64,000 nucleotides of DNA from Deltaproteobacteria bacterium IMCC39146 (GCA_030005635.1 JARUHP010000001.1:186001-250000); one strand, 5' to 3'. Shown: positions 46,073 through 55,255, counted from the first letter of the stretch. The notes: a model not told the origin generated them from the letters alone. Made by a program: numbers and translations.

Positions 46073-46759
46073 ATGTCCTGTATCAAGGACTGGCCCGTGG
46101 CTGACCGGCCGCGCGAGAAGCTTCTGTCTAGAGGCTCGGCAACACTCAGCGATACGGAATTACTGGCGTTGATCCTGCGTAGTGGACATGCAGGCAATGG
46201 CAGCAGTGCGCTTGACCTGTCCCGGCAGCTGTTGAACCGCTTCGGTTCCCTGCGTGCCATGGTCTCGGCAACGGCGACCGAACTCTGCGAAGAGCCCGGC
46301 ATCGGTCCGGCCAAGGCCGCAGAAATCCTCGCTCTCGGTGAGCTGGCCCGTCGCTTTGCCGCGACTCCCCTGGCCCCCGGAACCCGTTTTACCAGCTCTC
46401 GGCAAGTCTTTGCTCATTTCCACGAACGTCTGCGCGATCTTAAAAAAGAAGTTTTCCTCACCCTGATGCTCGACAGCAAGAATCGCGTGCTGCGAGAACT
46501 CCAGATTTCCGAAGGCAGCCTCAACGCCAGCATCGTCCATCCCCGCGAAGTTTTTCAGCCGGTGATTCGGGAATCTGCCGCCGCCGTACTTTTTGTCCAC
46601 AATCACCCGTCAGGCGACCCGGAGCCAAGCCGTGAGGATCTTGAATTAACGACCCGATTGCGTGATGCCGGAGCCTTGATGGGGGTCCGGGTGCTTGATC
46701 ATATTATTATCGGTAGTGGCCGTTATATCAGTCTGGCTGACCAGGGACTGATCGGTTGA
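46073..46759 (+). CDS. radC: RadC family JAMM/MPN+ protein
   Basis: 228 residues from the ATG at 46073, preceded by GGAGGG (a GTG 21 bases earlier is weaker). The N-terminal helix-hairpin-helix-like part includes SDTELLALILRSG and GIGPAKAAEILALGE. The C-terminal metalloprotease-like domain has the JAMM motif FVHNHPSGDPEPSRED. RadC proteins are no longer regarded as having a proven repair role, and the function remains unsettled. It precedes the minor-pilin operon. Confidence 0.93.
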   Translation: MSCIKDWPVADRPREKLLSRGSATLSDTELLALILRSGHAGNGSSALDLSRQLLNRFGSLRAMVSATATELCEEPGIGPAKAAEILALGELARRFAATPLAPGTRFTSSRQVFAHFHERLRDLKKEVFLTLMLDSKNRVLRELQISEGSLNASIVHPREVFQPVIRESAAAVLFVHNHPSGDPEPSREDLELTTRLRDAGALMGVRVLDHIIIGSGRYISLADQGLIG

Positions 46760-46816
46760 AACAGGTTCTTTAGATGTTTTGTTATCTGTCAACCTTTGTC
46801 AGGAGGGGCAAATTCG

Positions 46817-47188
46817 ATGTGTCAAGGACGCGGAAAGGATGGTTTTACGCTGGTTGAGGTGATGGTGTCGCTGGTGATTTTTATGATCACCAGCATGGGG
46901 CTTTTGCCTCTTTTGTTGACCAGTATCCAGGTGAACCACGACAACAGTCGTAACGCTCAGGCGCGCCGGCTTGCGGGTGAAGTCATGGCCGAGTTACAGG
47001 TGATCGATTATGCCGGACTGCTGCTTGCTGCAGAGGTGCCCTTGCTGGTCGGAGATATAGAAGTTCAACCACTGGTCGAACGAGACCTTCCACATACCGG
47101 GCAGAGCAGAATTACGGTTTCCGCCGTCTGGCAACAGCGCGGACAGAACCATCGCTACCAGTTGCAAACGATCCGGACTGCACCATGA
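46817..47188 (+). CDS. pilV: Type IV minor pilin, PilV-like
   Basis: 123 residues from the ATG at 46817, with AGGAGG upstream. Class III prepilin signal: KDG/FTLVEVMVSLVIFMITSMGLL, with cleavage before phenylalanine and glutamate at mature position 5. The hydrophobic N-terminal helix is followed by a short C-terminal domain. It overlaps the next gene by four bases (ATGA). First gene of a minor-pilin set that should prime type IV pilus assembly. Confidence 0.88.
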   Translation: MCQGRGKDGFTLVEVMVSLVIFMITSMGLLPLLLTSIQVNHDNSRNAQARRLAGEVMAELQVIDYAGLLLAAEVPLLVGDIEVQPLVERDLPHTGQSRITVSAVWQQRGQNHRYQLQTIRTAP

Positions 47189-48120
47189 AAGAATCCGCCA
47201 GTGACGGCGTGACGTTTGTTGAATTGATGGTTGCCATGGCGATTGCGCTTGTGGTCGGTGCCATGGTTCTGCAGATGATGATCAGCTATCAGTCGCGCAT
47301 TCTGGTAGAAGTCAGCCGCAATGATCTGCAGGATCGCGCCGAACGGTTGATGCGCTTTCTTGCCAAAGATATCCGTGATGCAGCCTTTCTGCTTGGGTCG
47401 AGGCCCACGTTGGCAGATGGCACTCCCTTGGTGTTGAGCCACGATAGCCTCGCTGGCGATCCTCTGGAGACCTTGCCCTTCTCGATTCTCGCACAAGACC
47501 ATGACGACCAGGATGATCTCTTGACGATCGTCAAGGCGATTTCCTTCTCTCCTCCCATTCACCTTGCACAGCCAGGGTTCGCCGGTGAGGATTCTCTGCT
47601 TCTGAGTCGACGCCCCAATCGCAGCCCCGGCTCAACCCGGGAGCTGTTGCCCGCGCCGGAGGCGATCGGTCACCTGGTACTTGCCAATCACCACGTCTCC
47701 TACGGTATCCGTAGTGCAGCCTTGGTTGTGGAGCTGAATCAAGACTTGCTTATGGATGTCCCAATCGAAACCGAGCTGCTCGGGGTGCGGGCCAGCAGTT
47801 TCCTGCTTGATCCTTTTGCCGGCAGCAAGCGTTTGCGGCGGGATGATTTCACCCGTCGCAACATCCTCGATGATGCCGTGGACGGTTTGCAGTTCGAGTA
47901 TCTGCTCAACGATGGTTCCCTGGTTCACCAGCCGGACCGACCTCAGGATGTGCGTGGGGTGCGTATCAGTCTCCTGGTAAAAGACCTACGCTCCGATCGC
48001 AACTATGTTAACGAGAAGATCTACACGCTGGGAAATTGTCAATACGGCCCTTATCAAGACCACTATCGGCGCATGCCGCTGTCCCGTTTGGTCGAGGTGA
48101 AGAATCATGGCATGCAATGA
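47185..48120 (+). CDS. pilW: Type IV minor pilin, PilW-like
   Basis: 311 residues. Prepilin signal SDG/VTFVELMVAMAIALVVGAMV, with glutamate at mature position 5. The large C-terminal domain of about 270 residues fits PilW/PilJ-type pseudopilins. It begins inside the pilV stop and ends 14 bases beyond the start of the next gene, so translation is tightly coupled. Confidence 0.87.
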   Translation: MKESASDGVTFVELMVAMAIALVVGAMVLQMMISYQSRILVEVSRNDLQDRAERLMRFLAKDIRDAAFLLGSRPTLADGTPLVLSHDSLAGDPLETLPFSILAQDHDDQDDLLTIVKAISFSPPIHLAQPGFAGEDSLLLSRRPNRSPGSTRELLPAPEAIGHLVLANHHVSYGIRSAALVVELNQDLLMDVPIETELLGVRASSFLLDPFAGSKRLRRDDFTRRNILDDAVDGLQFEYLLNDGSLVHQPDRPQDVRGVRISLLVKDLRSDRNYVNEKIYTLGNCQYGPYQDHYRRMPLSRLVEVKNHGMQ

Positions 48121-48628
48121 GCGGGGCATGGCCTTGATCAATGTGGTGTTGATCTTGTCTGTTCTCTTGGCCATGGCTCATGTCCTCGCCGAAAAAGTCT
48201 GGCAGTCGACCCGACAGACGGCAGATGCCAACCATCGTGAGCAGGTGTTCTGGGCGGCACAAGCCGGTATCGAAGCGGCACGTCAGCAATTGTCCGCCGA
48301 CTATGCCGGTAGCGGGGGCTGGCAGACGTTATTGGCCGGCGGGACAACCAGGGCTTATCCGACGACCCCGGCCTGGCTCACTGAAATTAACGGTGTCGAG
48401 GTCGAGATTTACCTTCGCGACAATCCGGACGGTGATGACGATATGCGTCATGATAACGATCTAAAGGTTTTCGTGCTGGCGCGAGCCAGGGGGAGAGTGG
48501 GCGTAGAGGCTATGGTTGAAAGTCTGTGCGGGTTCTCGGTACCAGAGAATGGGGAAGATGTACGCTCCGGTTGGACGGCGAACGAACTTGCCGATCAACC
48601 GGTCGCTACTTATGGGATTTACGACTGA
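48107..48628 (+). CDS. pilX: PilX-like minor pilin assembly protein
   Basis: 173 residues. Starts MACNERGMALINVVLILSV. The ERGMALI segment with a hydrophobic helix is the usual PilX N-terminus, which lacks the FTxxE signature of true pilins. The later QVFWAAQAGIEAARQQL is also typical of the PilX family. It overlaps pilW by 14 bases and lies 50 bases upstream of the pilY1-like gene. Confidence 0.83.
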   Translation: MACNERGMALINVVLILSVLLAMAHVLAEKVWQSTRQTADANHREQVFWAAQAGIEAARQQLSADYAGSGGWQTLLAGGTTRAYPTTPAWLTEINGVEVEIYLRDNPDGDDDMRHDNDLKVFVLARARGRVGVEAMVESLCGFSVPENGEDVRSGWTANELADQPVATYGIYD

Positions 48629-48678
48629 AACAAGCAAAACGTTGCATTGCGGAACTGTCTATATCATGGGAGGGGAAA

Positions 48679-50466
48679 ATGAAGTCTTGCTGGGCTTTTG
48701 CTCGACTGTTGCTGTGCTGCATGACTGGGTTGATGTGCTTTAAACCGCTTCAGGCGGCTGCATTGCAGCAGGAGTACGTAACCACGACCCCGGTCCTCGC
48801 AGACGGTATCCTCTACATCGCCAGCACGACCTTTCCTGACCATCGTGGCCATCTGCGAGCAATCGATCTTCTCGATACCTTTCCTGTAACCCTCTGGGAT
48901 GCCGCCGACACAATGCCTGAAGCCGGTATCGGTGCTGCTCCTGGCGACCTTACGAGCGGAGACCCTCCCACATCGATTAATTCTGGCAACCTCTATCGCA
49001 GCATCTTCACGAATCTTGGTGGTGAACAGCTACCTTTTACAGCTGGCGTACTCTCGAGATTGCAAACAAGCTTGGATGTCGCCTCGTTGGCCGATGCGGA
49101 AATTTTGTTGCACGCCGTGCGTGGGCGGCGTGGTGGCACAGCCGAACGCCCCGTCGGTGGCAGCGAAGACCCCAGAAGGCTCTGGAGTATCAGTCGCTCT
49201 TCGCCGGTGCTGGTCGGCAGAAGCCCAATCAACAACGAAGCCAGCCAGCGTGACCGGGTTCTCTACGCCGGTGGAGAAGACGGCATGCTGCATGCTTTCT
49301 TTGTTAGCCCCTGGGACGCCGATAGCAGTGATTTCCTGAATGATGATTCTGACGCCGGTGCAGAGCTGTGGGCGTATCTGCCCGGCAGTTTTCTCCCTTA
49401 TCTTAAAGGGCAACCCCTCGATGATGAACCGGGAGCCTTGGGCGTACACCTCGATGGCCCGCCGGTTGTCAGGGAATTGTTTCTCGACCTCGATGGCGAT
49501 GGTCTCTGTCGCTGGCATACCTTGCTGTTGGCGACCGGCACCCTTGTGCAGAGCCGCCGCAGCAACCTATTTGTCCTGGATATTACCGACCCCTATCAGC
49601 CCGAACTCTTGTGGGAGACATTGCTGCAGGGCAACGAGGTCGGTCGCACCCGGGGTGTCACAATTGACAGCTGCGGTTCGGCGACAGTTTCGAAAGAGTG
49701 TATTTACCTGACCACGGATTCTGTCAGAGGTGACGGGCCAACAGCGATTCACGCTCTCGCGCTGACCCTTGAATCGGGGCAACTCCTCTGGCAGTTTAGC
49801 GCGCCCTACCCGATAAACGGCGCTGTCGCAGAGGCCACGCCAGCGGTTCCGGCTCTGATGGATCTAAGCGGAGATCAGCGTAGCGACACCCTGGTCTTCG
49901 GCGATCTGATCGGTCGTCTCTGGGCCCTTGATCTCGTCGATGGCCATGCCTATGGCGATGCTCCTGTGTATGTAACACCTGGTGGCGCTGCAGAGCCGAT
50001 CGGTGCGGGTGTGGCGATTCAAGATCGTTTAGCGATCTTTGGTACCGGTGGCGTGGAGGGTGCGAACGCAAATGGCCTCTATGCTCTGTATGCTGTCGAA
50101 ATTTTGCCCGGTGGTGGTCGTTTGCGTTGGCAATATCCTTTGCTTCCAGGTGAAAGAGTCTGGGAGACTCCTCAACTCGATGCCGCAGGAAATGTTGTTT
50201 TTGCAACAGCCCGTGATTTCCACTCTCTCGTGTTCTCCGGTGAGACGACCACGCATGGGCGTCTTGTTGCGCTCAATCAGGCTGGAGAGGAAAAGGGCAG
50301 CCGGAATCTCAACGCGGCGACGGTCGGACGCGTTGTGACCGCGCCGGGTGTTGTGATTGCCGTGTCTCTGACAGGAGAAGTGACCCAGCTGGGTGCGGTC
50401 AGTCGTTTACGGGGCCCGGTCGGGGGGCAGGGTTCGGTCAAGATCCTGTCCTGGCGGCAGCGATGA
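48679..50466 (+). CDS. pilY1: PilY1-like protein, short form
   Basis: 595 residues from the ATG at 48679 (GGGAGGGG upstream; a frame extending to 48526 runs inside pilX). Signal peptide of about 27 residues ending LQAA. The rest matches the C-terminal beta-propeller of PilY1: AELWAYLPGSFLPYL, PPVVRELFLDLDGDGLC with a DxDxDG calcium-type loop, ITDPYQPELLWE and DTLVFGDLIGRLWALDL. PilY1 tip proteins usually exceed 1000 residues and carry an N-terminal adhesion domain, which is missing here. It overlaps the last pilin gene by four bases. Confidence 0.85.
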   Translation: MKSCWAFARLLLCCMTGLMCFKPLQAAALQQEYVTTTPVLADGILYIASTTFPDHRGHLRAIDLLDTFPVTLWDAADTMPEAGIGAAPGDLTSGDPPTSINSGNLYRSIFTNLGGEQLPFTAGVLSRLQTSLDVASLADAEILLHAVRGRRGGTAERPVGGSEDPRRLWSISRSSPVLVGRSPINNEASQRDRVLYAGGEDGMLHAFFVSPWDADSSDFLNDDSDAGAELWAYLPGSFLPYLKGQPLDDEPGALGVHLDGPPVVRELFLDLDGDGLCRWHTLLLATGTLVQSRRSNLFVLDITDPYQPELLWETLLQGNEVGRTRGVTIDSCGSATVSKECIYLTTDSVRGDGPTAIHALALTLESGQLLWQFSAPYPINGAVAEATPAVPALMDLSGDQRSDTLVFGDLIGRLWALDLVDGHAYGDAPVYVTPGGAAEPIGAGVAIQDRLAIFGTGGVEGANANGLYALYAVEILPGGGRLRWQYPLLPGERVWETPQLDAAGNVVFATARDFHSLVFSGETTTHGRLVALNQAGEEKGSRNLNAATVGRVVTAPGVVIAVSLTGEVTQLGAVSRLRGPVGGQGSVKILSWRQR

Positions 50467-51113
50467 ACAGCCTTAGCTGTCTTGCAGACAAGAAGGTAAA
50501 AGCATCTCGAAGAGGGTCCGGCTTTACTCTTCTGGAATTACTGCTGGTATTGTCCCTAATCGGTATCATGGCGGGAATAGCGACCTGGGGTGGGCAACAA
50601 ATGGTTTGTGACTGGCATCTCAAAAGAGCGGCTCACCAACTGTTCGAAGACCTCAAGGCGGTACAGGGGCGTGCGGAAGGGTCCGGCAATCCGAGCTTGA
50701 ACAATGGTTCTCTGGTTATGCAGCGACTGTTTCTGGTTTTTGATCCTGATGCAGGGGCTTATGCCGCTTATACCTGGCAGGATGATAACGCCAACGGTGC
50801 TTCAGAGTCAGGCGAGGCTGAGCTGCTTTGGCAGAAAAGCCTGCCGCCCGGAGTTTCCTTCGGCTGGGCTCCAGGCATCGATCGTCGGGCCTGTAGCAAC
50901 AGTAGTGGCGAGCCGGGAAGCGCCGTTTCCTTTTCCAGCCCCGACTATGCACCGTGTGATGATCAGCCATGCATAAAATTCGATCAGCACGGATTCAGTG
51001 TTATGGGGCCCGGGGCAATTTACGTGCATCAAGGCGAGCAGACTCTGGCGATTACCGGAACTCGGCCAGGACACTTTACCCTGTGTGCTTGGGATGGGGA
51101 GAGGTGGCTGTAA
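50463..51113 (+). CDS. FimT/FimU-like (GspH-type) minor pilin
   Basis: 216 residues. A basic leader of about 20 residues precedes the prepilin signal RGSG/FTLLELLLVLSLIGIMAGIA, with glutamate at mature position 5. The C-terminal part holds cysteine pairs (RRACSN, APCDDQPC) and ends FTLCAWDGERWL, which fits the GspH/FimT beta domain. Last gene of the pilV-W-X-Y1 set. A terminator lies about 130 bases further on. Confidence 0.87.
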   Translation: MNSLSCLADKKVKASRRGSGFTLLELLLVLSLIGIMAGIATWGGQQMVCDWHLKRAAHQLFEDLKAVQGRAEGSGNPSLNNGSLVMQRLFLVFDPDAGAYAAYTWQDDNANGASESGEAELLWQKSLPPGVSFGWAPGIDRRACSNSSGEPGSAVSFSSPDYAPCDDQPCIKFDQHGFSVMGPGAIYVHQGEQTLAITGTRPGHFTLCAWDGERWL

Positions 51114-51121
51114 TTATAACA

Positions 51122-51190
51122 CCTTGCACGCGCAAGGGACTGTCCCAAGCCCACATGTAAACACCACTGCCCACTGATAACTGATAACTG
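51122..51190. repeat. Intergenic hairpins and ACTGATA phrase
   Basis: CCTTGC-ACGC-GCAAGG (51122-51137) is followed by the palindrome GGGACTGTCCC and then two units of CTGATAA (about 51175-51190). No T run follows, so it is not a standard terminator. Non-coding. Confidence 0.5.
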
Positions 51191-51243
51191 CGAACCTTGC
51201 CAGCCCACATCCCAACATGCTAAGGTGCACAAGTATCTGGTTG

Positions 51244-51270
51244 GCCGGGTTTTTCCCGGCTTTTTCTTTC
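51244..51270 (+). terminator. Terminator-like hairpin just before the U32 gene
   Basis: GCCGGG-TTTTT-CCCGGC followed by TTTTTC. It can end the minor-pilin transcript, but lies only 17 bases before the next ATG, so the U32 gene must start within or beyond it or depend on readthrough. Confidence 0.8.
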
Positions 51271-51286
51271 GATCAAGCAAGTAAAA

Positions 51287-53668
51287 ATGACGCACGACCA
51301 CACGCCACAAAAAATTGAACTGCTCGCGCCTGCCGGTAGCCTCGAAGCCTTCTTTGCCGCCATGGAATTTGGCGCCGACGCGGTTTACGTTGGCCTCAAG
51401 GAATTCTCTGCCCGGGCCAAGGCTAAAAACGTCAATCGCGACGAGCTGGAACGCATGGTCGGTTATGCTCATGCCCGGCAACGCAAAGTCTTCCTTACCC
51501 TCAACACCTTGGTTAAAGAGAAAGAACTCTCCCATCTGATCGATGTTCTCGCCGCTATAGAAGCGATCGGCGTCGATGCGGTGATCCTTCAGGATATGGG
51601 CGTCTGGCGTCTGGCCAGGAGGCACTTTCCCGGCATCGAGCTGCATGCTTCGACGCAATTGACGATCCACAACGCTGCCGGAGTCAAAATGGCGGAACGT
51701 CTCGGTTTCTCCCGCGCCGTGCTGGCCCGCGAGCTGAGTCTCAAAGAAATTTCCGTAATCAAGAGCGAAACCAGCCTTGACCTCGAACATTTTATTCACG
51801 GTGCCCATTGCTTTTCTCTCTCCGGCCAGTGCAGTTTTTCCTCCTGGCTCGGCGGTCTGAGCGGCAATCGCGGCCGCTGCGCACAGCCCTGCAGGCGGCG
51901 CTATCATCACAAGGGTAAGGACGGTTATTACTTTTCACCCAACGACCTCTCTGCAATCGATCTTTTGCCCGAGTTGGCCGATGCGGGTGTTATGAGCTTC
52001 AAGATCGAAGGGCGCATGAAAAGCGCTGAGTACGTGGCCAAGGTTGTCGAGGCTTACCGTACGGTGCTCGATGCTGCCGAAGGCGAGCGACCGACGGCGA
52101 TCGTTACGGCCAAGGAACTGCTTAAAGATTCTTTCGGCCGCCAACCGACCCGCGGGTTCTTGCCGGGCAACACTCCAACCGACATCGTTAACCCCGGAGT
52201 CCAGGGCGCCACTGGCCGCTTGATCGGTTCGGTTGCGCAGTGTCAGGGTGGTCTGCTGACCTTTGTTTCGCGTGATCCGATCCATCTCGGGGATCGCCTG
52301 CGTATCCAGCCGGCGACTGACAAGCCGGGAACGGCCTTTACTATTCGTGATCTGCGCTTGGCTGGGAAAGAGGTTACCCGGGCCAAAAGTGGTGAACGGG
52401 TTGCGGTTGGCTGCCCGCCAGACAAAGCGTTCCGTGCCGGGGATCGTGTCTTCAAAGTCTCTGCGGGACAGGCTTTCAACCTGAGCCAGTCTGCCTGCCG
52501 CAAGCGTTTGGAAAGTGTTACTCCAGGCAAGGCGGTGATTGATCTCTCGATCAATATGCCGACCACAGATCGCATCGAAGTGACCGCTGCCTGTCATGGC
52601 TTGTCATTAGCGCGTAACTTTAGCGTGGAATCCTTCCCGGCGAAAGATCGGCCGCTGTCGCAGGAGGTTCTGGCCAAGGTCTTTGGCAAAACCGGGCAGT
52701 TGCCTCTCGCTCTGGGCCCTCTTGAATGCGGCCCTCTGCCTGCCGTGGTTCTGCCGCTCAGCCGACTCAACGCGGTTCGTCGTGAGTTTTACCAGGAGTT
52801 GGCCGAACTGCTCGAAGCCCGTCAGCATGAGGCTCGCACCGACCATCGTCGTCAGGCGATGGCCGAGCTGGCCCCGGCCGGAAGGGCTCCCCTTTGCCCG
52901 CCTCGCTTTGCCGTGGCAAGCAGCAACCTGCATGACCTTTCTTTACTCAAGCAGAAGGGTGTGGATGAGTTGATCCTGCCGCTTGCACCCGGTTGCTGTA
53001 ACAAGCTTGGTGTGGGCGGACGTAGCGCAAAAAACACGGAGCAGGTCCTCTGGGATTTGCCACTGGTGATTTTTGACGCTGACTGGTCCACTTTTCAAGC
53101 AGAGATTAAGCTCTTGGTCGAAGCCGGCTTTAAACGCTTCCGGTTGCAGAATATCAGCCAGCTGATTCTCTTTGACGGCATGCAAGACCTCTTTCTGGAG
53201 AGTGGCTATCGCCTGTTCACCACCAACAGCCAGGCGGCTCTAGGCTGGCGTGAACTGGGCCTTTCCGCTGCGACTCTTTATGTTGAGGACGATCGTGAGA
53301 ATTTTTCCGCGTTGCTCAACCGTGAGACCGGCTTGCCCTTGACGGTCACGGCTTACGCCAACCTGACGATGATGACCTCGCGCATTCCCTTGAAAGGGGT
53401 CAAGTCTGATCAGCCGGTGGTTTCTGATCGAGATGAGGCTTACCGTGTGGATAACCGCAACGGTTTGACCGTGGTTCGCCCAGAACAGGATTTTTCACTG
53501 ATCGGGCATCTCGCCGAACTGCACAAGATGGGCTGCCGTCGGTTCGTGGTCGATCTCTCCCACCTGGGGGTGTCTTCCGCCAAGGCCCGCCGCGTGTTGG
53601 CGGCCTGTGAGCAGGATGAACCCCTGCCGGGCACATCGAACTTCAATTATCTGCAGGAAATGATATAA
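51287..53668 (+). CDS. Peptidase U32 family protein, RlhA-like
   Basis: 793 residues. Barrel domain opening IELLAPAGSLEAFFAAMEFG and ADAVYVGLKEFSARAKA, with conserved cysteines in HGAHCFSLSGQCSFSSWLGG and RGRCAQPCRRRY that probably bind an Fe-S cluster. The U32 signature lies near MSFKIEGRMKSAEYVA. A large C-terminal region corresponds to the collagenase-like extension (DUF3656 type). Members once called peptidases include RlhA (23S rRNA C2501 hydroxylation), TrhP (tRNA) and UbiU/V. The long form with extension is closest to RlhA. No clear Shine-Dalgarno sequence; start chosen by homology pattern. Confidence 0.88.
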   Translation: MTHDHTPQKIELLAPAGSLEAFFAAMEFGADAVYVGLKEFSARAKAKNVNRDELERMVGYAHARQRKVFLTLNTLVKEKELSHLIDVLAAIEAIGVDAVILQDMGVWRLARRHFPGIELHASTQLTIHNAAGVKMAERLGFSRAVLARELSLKEISVIKSETSLDLEHFIHGAHCFSLSGQCSFSSWLGGLSGNRGRCAQPCRRRYHHKGKDGYYFSPNDLSAIDLLPELADAGVMSFKIEGRMKSAEYVAKVVEAYRTVLDAAEGERPTAIVTAKELLKDSFGRQPTRGFLPGNTPTDIVNPGVQGATGRLIGSVAQCQGGLLTFVSRDPIHLGDRLRIQPATDKPGTAFTIRDLRLAGKEVTRAKSGERVAVGCPPDKAFRAGDRVFKVSAGQAFNLSQSACRKRLESVTPGKAVIDLSINMPTTDRIEVTAACHGLSLARNFSVESFPAKDRPLSQEVLAKVFGKTGQLPLALGPLECGPLPAVVLPLSRLNAVRREFYQELAELLEARQHEARTDHRRQAMAELAPAGRAPLCPPRFAVASSNLHDLSLLKQKGVDELILPLAPGCCNKLGVGGRSAKNTEQVLWDLPLVIFDADWSTFQAEIKLLVEAGFKRFRLQNISQLILFDGMQDLFLESGYRLFTTNSQAALGWRELGLSAATLYVEDDRENFSALLNRETGLPLTVTAYANLTMMTSRIPLKGVKSDQPVVSDRDEAYRVDNRNGLTVVRPEQDFSLIGHLAELHKMGCRRFVVDLSHLGVSSAKARRVLAACEQDEPLPGTSNFNYLQEMI

Positions 53669-53719
53669 CTCTGCCGCGCGTGGCGCGTGGCGGTAAAACA
53701 CAGGAAGTGAAAGAAATAG

Positions 53720-54847
53720 ATGGAACAGATTGAAATACTGACAACCAATGCCCAGATCGTAGAATTAGCCGAACTTCTAGCCAAAGAGACGACAATCGCC
53801 GTCGATTTGGAAGCAGACTCGATGCACAACTACCAGGAAAAAGTCTGCCTGATCCAGGTTTCAACGGAGCAGAAGACGGTCTTGATCGATCCTCTTGCGG
53901 CCACAGATCTCAGTCCCTTGCTCGCGGTGTTTACCAATCCGGAGATCCGTAAAATTTTTCATGCGGCTGACTACGACCTGCGCAGCTTAAAGCGCGATTT
54001 CAATCTGACCATTGATGGCCTCTTTGATACCATGATCAGCGCGCAATTGCTTGGCGAGGAGCGCATCGGCCTGGCCGATCTGCTGCGAAAGTATTTTTCT
54101 GTAGAGCTCGACAAGAAATACCAGCGCGCTGACTGGTCGCAACGGCCTCTTCCTGCCGAAATGGTGCATTACGCTGCCGAGGACACCTGTCACCTGCATC
54201 GCCTGGTGGAGATTTTTGAAAAACGGCTCGAAGAGAAGGCGCGCATCAGCTGGGCAACAGAAGAGTTTGCCCTGATGGAAGAGGTTCGTTTCGCTGAAGT
54301 CGATGGCCCGATCTGTCTGCGCTTCAAAGGCGCCGGAACCTTGTCGCCCCGTGAGCTCGGTGTGTTGGAAAAGTTATTAAAATGGCGTGAAAAAGAAGGT
54401 GAACGTTTGAACCGGCCGGTTTACAAGGTGATGGGTAACAAGTCGTTGCTGGCCCTGGCCCTGCGCATGCCGAGGGATATAGCCAACCTTAAAGGCCTTG
54501 AAGGTTTGTCGCCACGCCTGATCGAAAGGTATGGGCGCGCCATGATGTCCGCAGTCCGTGAAGGGTTGGAAATGCCTGAAGCCGAGCTGCCGAAGTTCCC
54601 CCGCCTGCCACGCCGGGGAGCCAAGGACCCGAGCATCGAAGAGAGGGTCAAGACGCTCAAGAAGTGGCGACAGGAGCAAGCTGCCAGGTTGGCGCTGGAT
54701 CCGGGCGTTCTGATTAATAACGCGTCCCTCGAAGCCTTGGCCGCTGCTAATCCTCAGTCGGCACAAGCCCTTGACGAAGTTGTCGGCCTGAAGAACTGGC
54801 AGAAAAAAGAGCTGGGAGAAAGCCTTCTGGCGACTCTGGCTCGATAA
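53720..54847 (+). CDS. rnd: Ribonuclease D
   Basis: 375 residues. 3'-5' exoribonuclease for tRNA and small RNA maturation. The DEDD catalytic residues are visible as AVDLEADSMHNY (exo I), FHAADYDLRSLKRDF (exo II) and HYAAEDTCHLHRLVE (exo III, DEDDy tyrosine). Two HRDC-like helical domains follow (LLKWREKEGERLNRP and VKTLKKWRQEQAARL). It stands 51 bases after the U32 gene on the same strand and 14 bases before the next, so the three are likely one transcript. Confidence 0.94.
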   Translation: MEQIEILTTNAQIVELAELLAKETTIAVDLEADSMHNYQEKVCLIQVSTEQKTVLIDPLAATDLSPLLAVFTNPEIRKIFHAADYDLRSLKRDFNLTIDGLFDTMISAQLLGEERIGLADLLRKYFSVELDKKYQRADWSQRPLPAEMVHYAAEDTCHLHRLVEIFEKRLEEKARISWATEEFALMEEVRFAEVDGPICLRFKGAGTLSPRELGVLEKLLKWREKEGERLNRPVYKVMGNKSLLALALRMPRDIANLKGLEGLSPRLIERYGRAMMSAVREGLEMPEAELPKFPRLPRRGAKDPSIEERVKTLKKWRQEQAARLALDPGVLINNASLEALAAANPQSAQALDEVVGLKNWQKKELGESLLATLAR

Positions 54848-54861
54848 AGGGTGTCCTGCTC

Positions 54862-55176
54862 ATGAAGAAACTGTACAGCTTCTCTTTAGCTGATCGCGCT
54901 GAAGCCGGCCTGCTCAAAGAGTTGCTGGAGCGGGAAGGTGTGGCTTGCCTGATCCGCAACGAACAACTCTTCGCAGCCCTTGGCGAAATCCCCTTCCTCG
55001 AATGTTTCCCTGAACTCTGGGTTGTTGATGACGAAATCTGGCCGCGCGCCAAATCTCTGCTCGATAACTGGTTCAAAAAAGAAGAAGCTGAGGCCTGGCG
55101 CTGTGCCGGTTGCGGTGAGGAGCTGGAGGGGCAGTTCGGTTCGTGCTGGAAGTGCGGGAAGGCAAGGGACGCGTGA
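54862..55176 (+). CDS. DUF2007-like protein with C-terminal zinc ribbon
   Basis: 104 residues. The N-terminal part (KLYSFSLADRAEAGLLKELLEREGV, then ELWVVDDEIWPRAKSLLDNW) has the ferredoxin-like alpha-beta pattern of small DUF2007/putative signal-transducing proteins. Residues 77-100 form a zinc ribbon with CAGC and CWKC. Function unknown. The last codons lie within an inverted repeat whose other arm is downstream, so the C-terminus is partly repeat-encoded. Confidence 0.8.
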   Translation: MKKLYSFSLADRAEAGLLKELLEREGVACLIRNEQLFAALGEIPFLECFPELWVVDDEIWPRAKSLLDNWFKKEEAEAWRCAGCGEELEGQFGSCWKCGKARDA

Positions 55177-55255
55177 CGAGGAAAACCTAAACCTCTTGGA
55201 AGCAAGCCTTTAATCTTTTGATCTTCCGCGTTCCTCGTACCACGTTCCGCGTCCC
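55166..55255. repeat. Inverted repeat of the CGTTCC/ACGAGG phrase family
   Basis: Left arm GGGACGCG...ACGAGGA (55166-55182), right arm TCCTCGT...CGCGTCCC (55232-55255), about 50 bases apart. The left arm overlaps the 3' end of the DUF2007-like gene. Related words occur at about 55940-55965 and 29145-29180. Confidence 0.65.

Noticed and set aside
48526-48678. N-terminal extension of the PilY1-like protein
   Set aside because: It overlaps pilX in another frame and precedes a clear signal peptide with a good ribosome-binding site at 48679.
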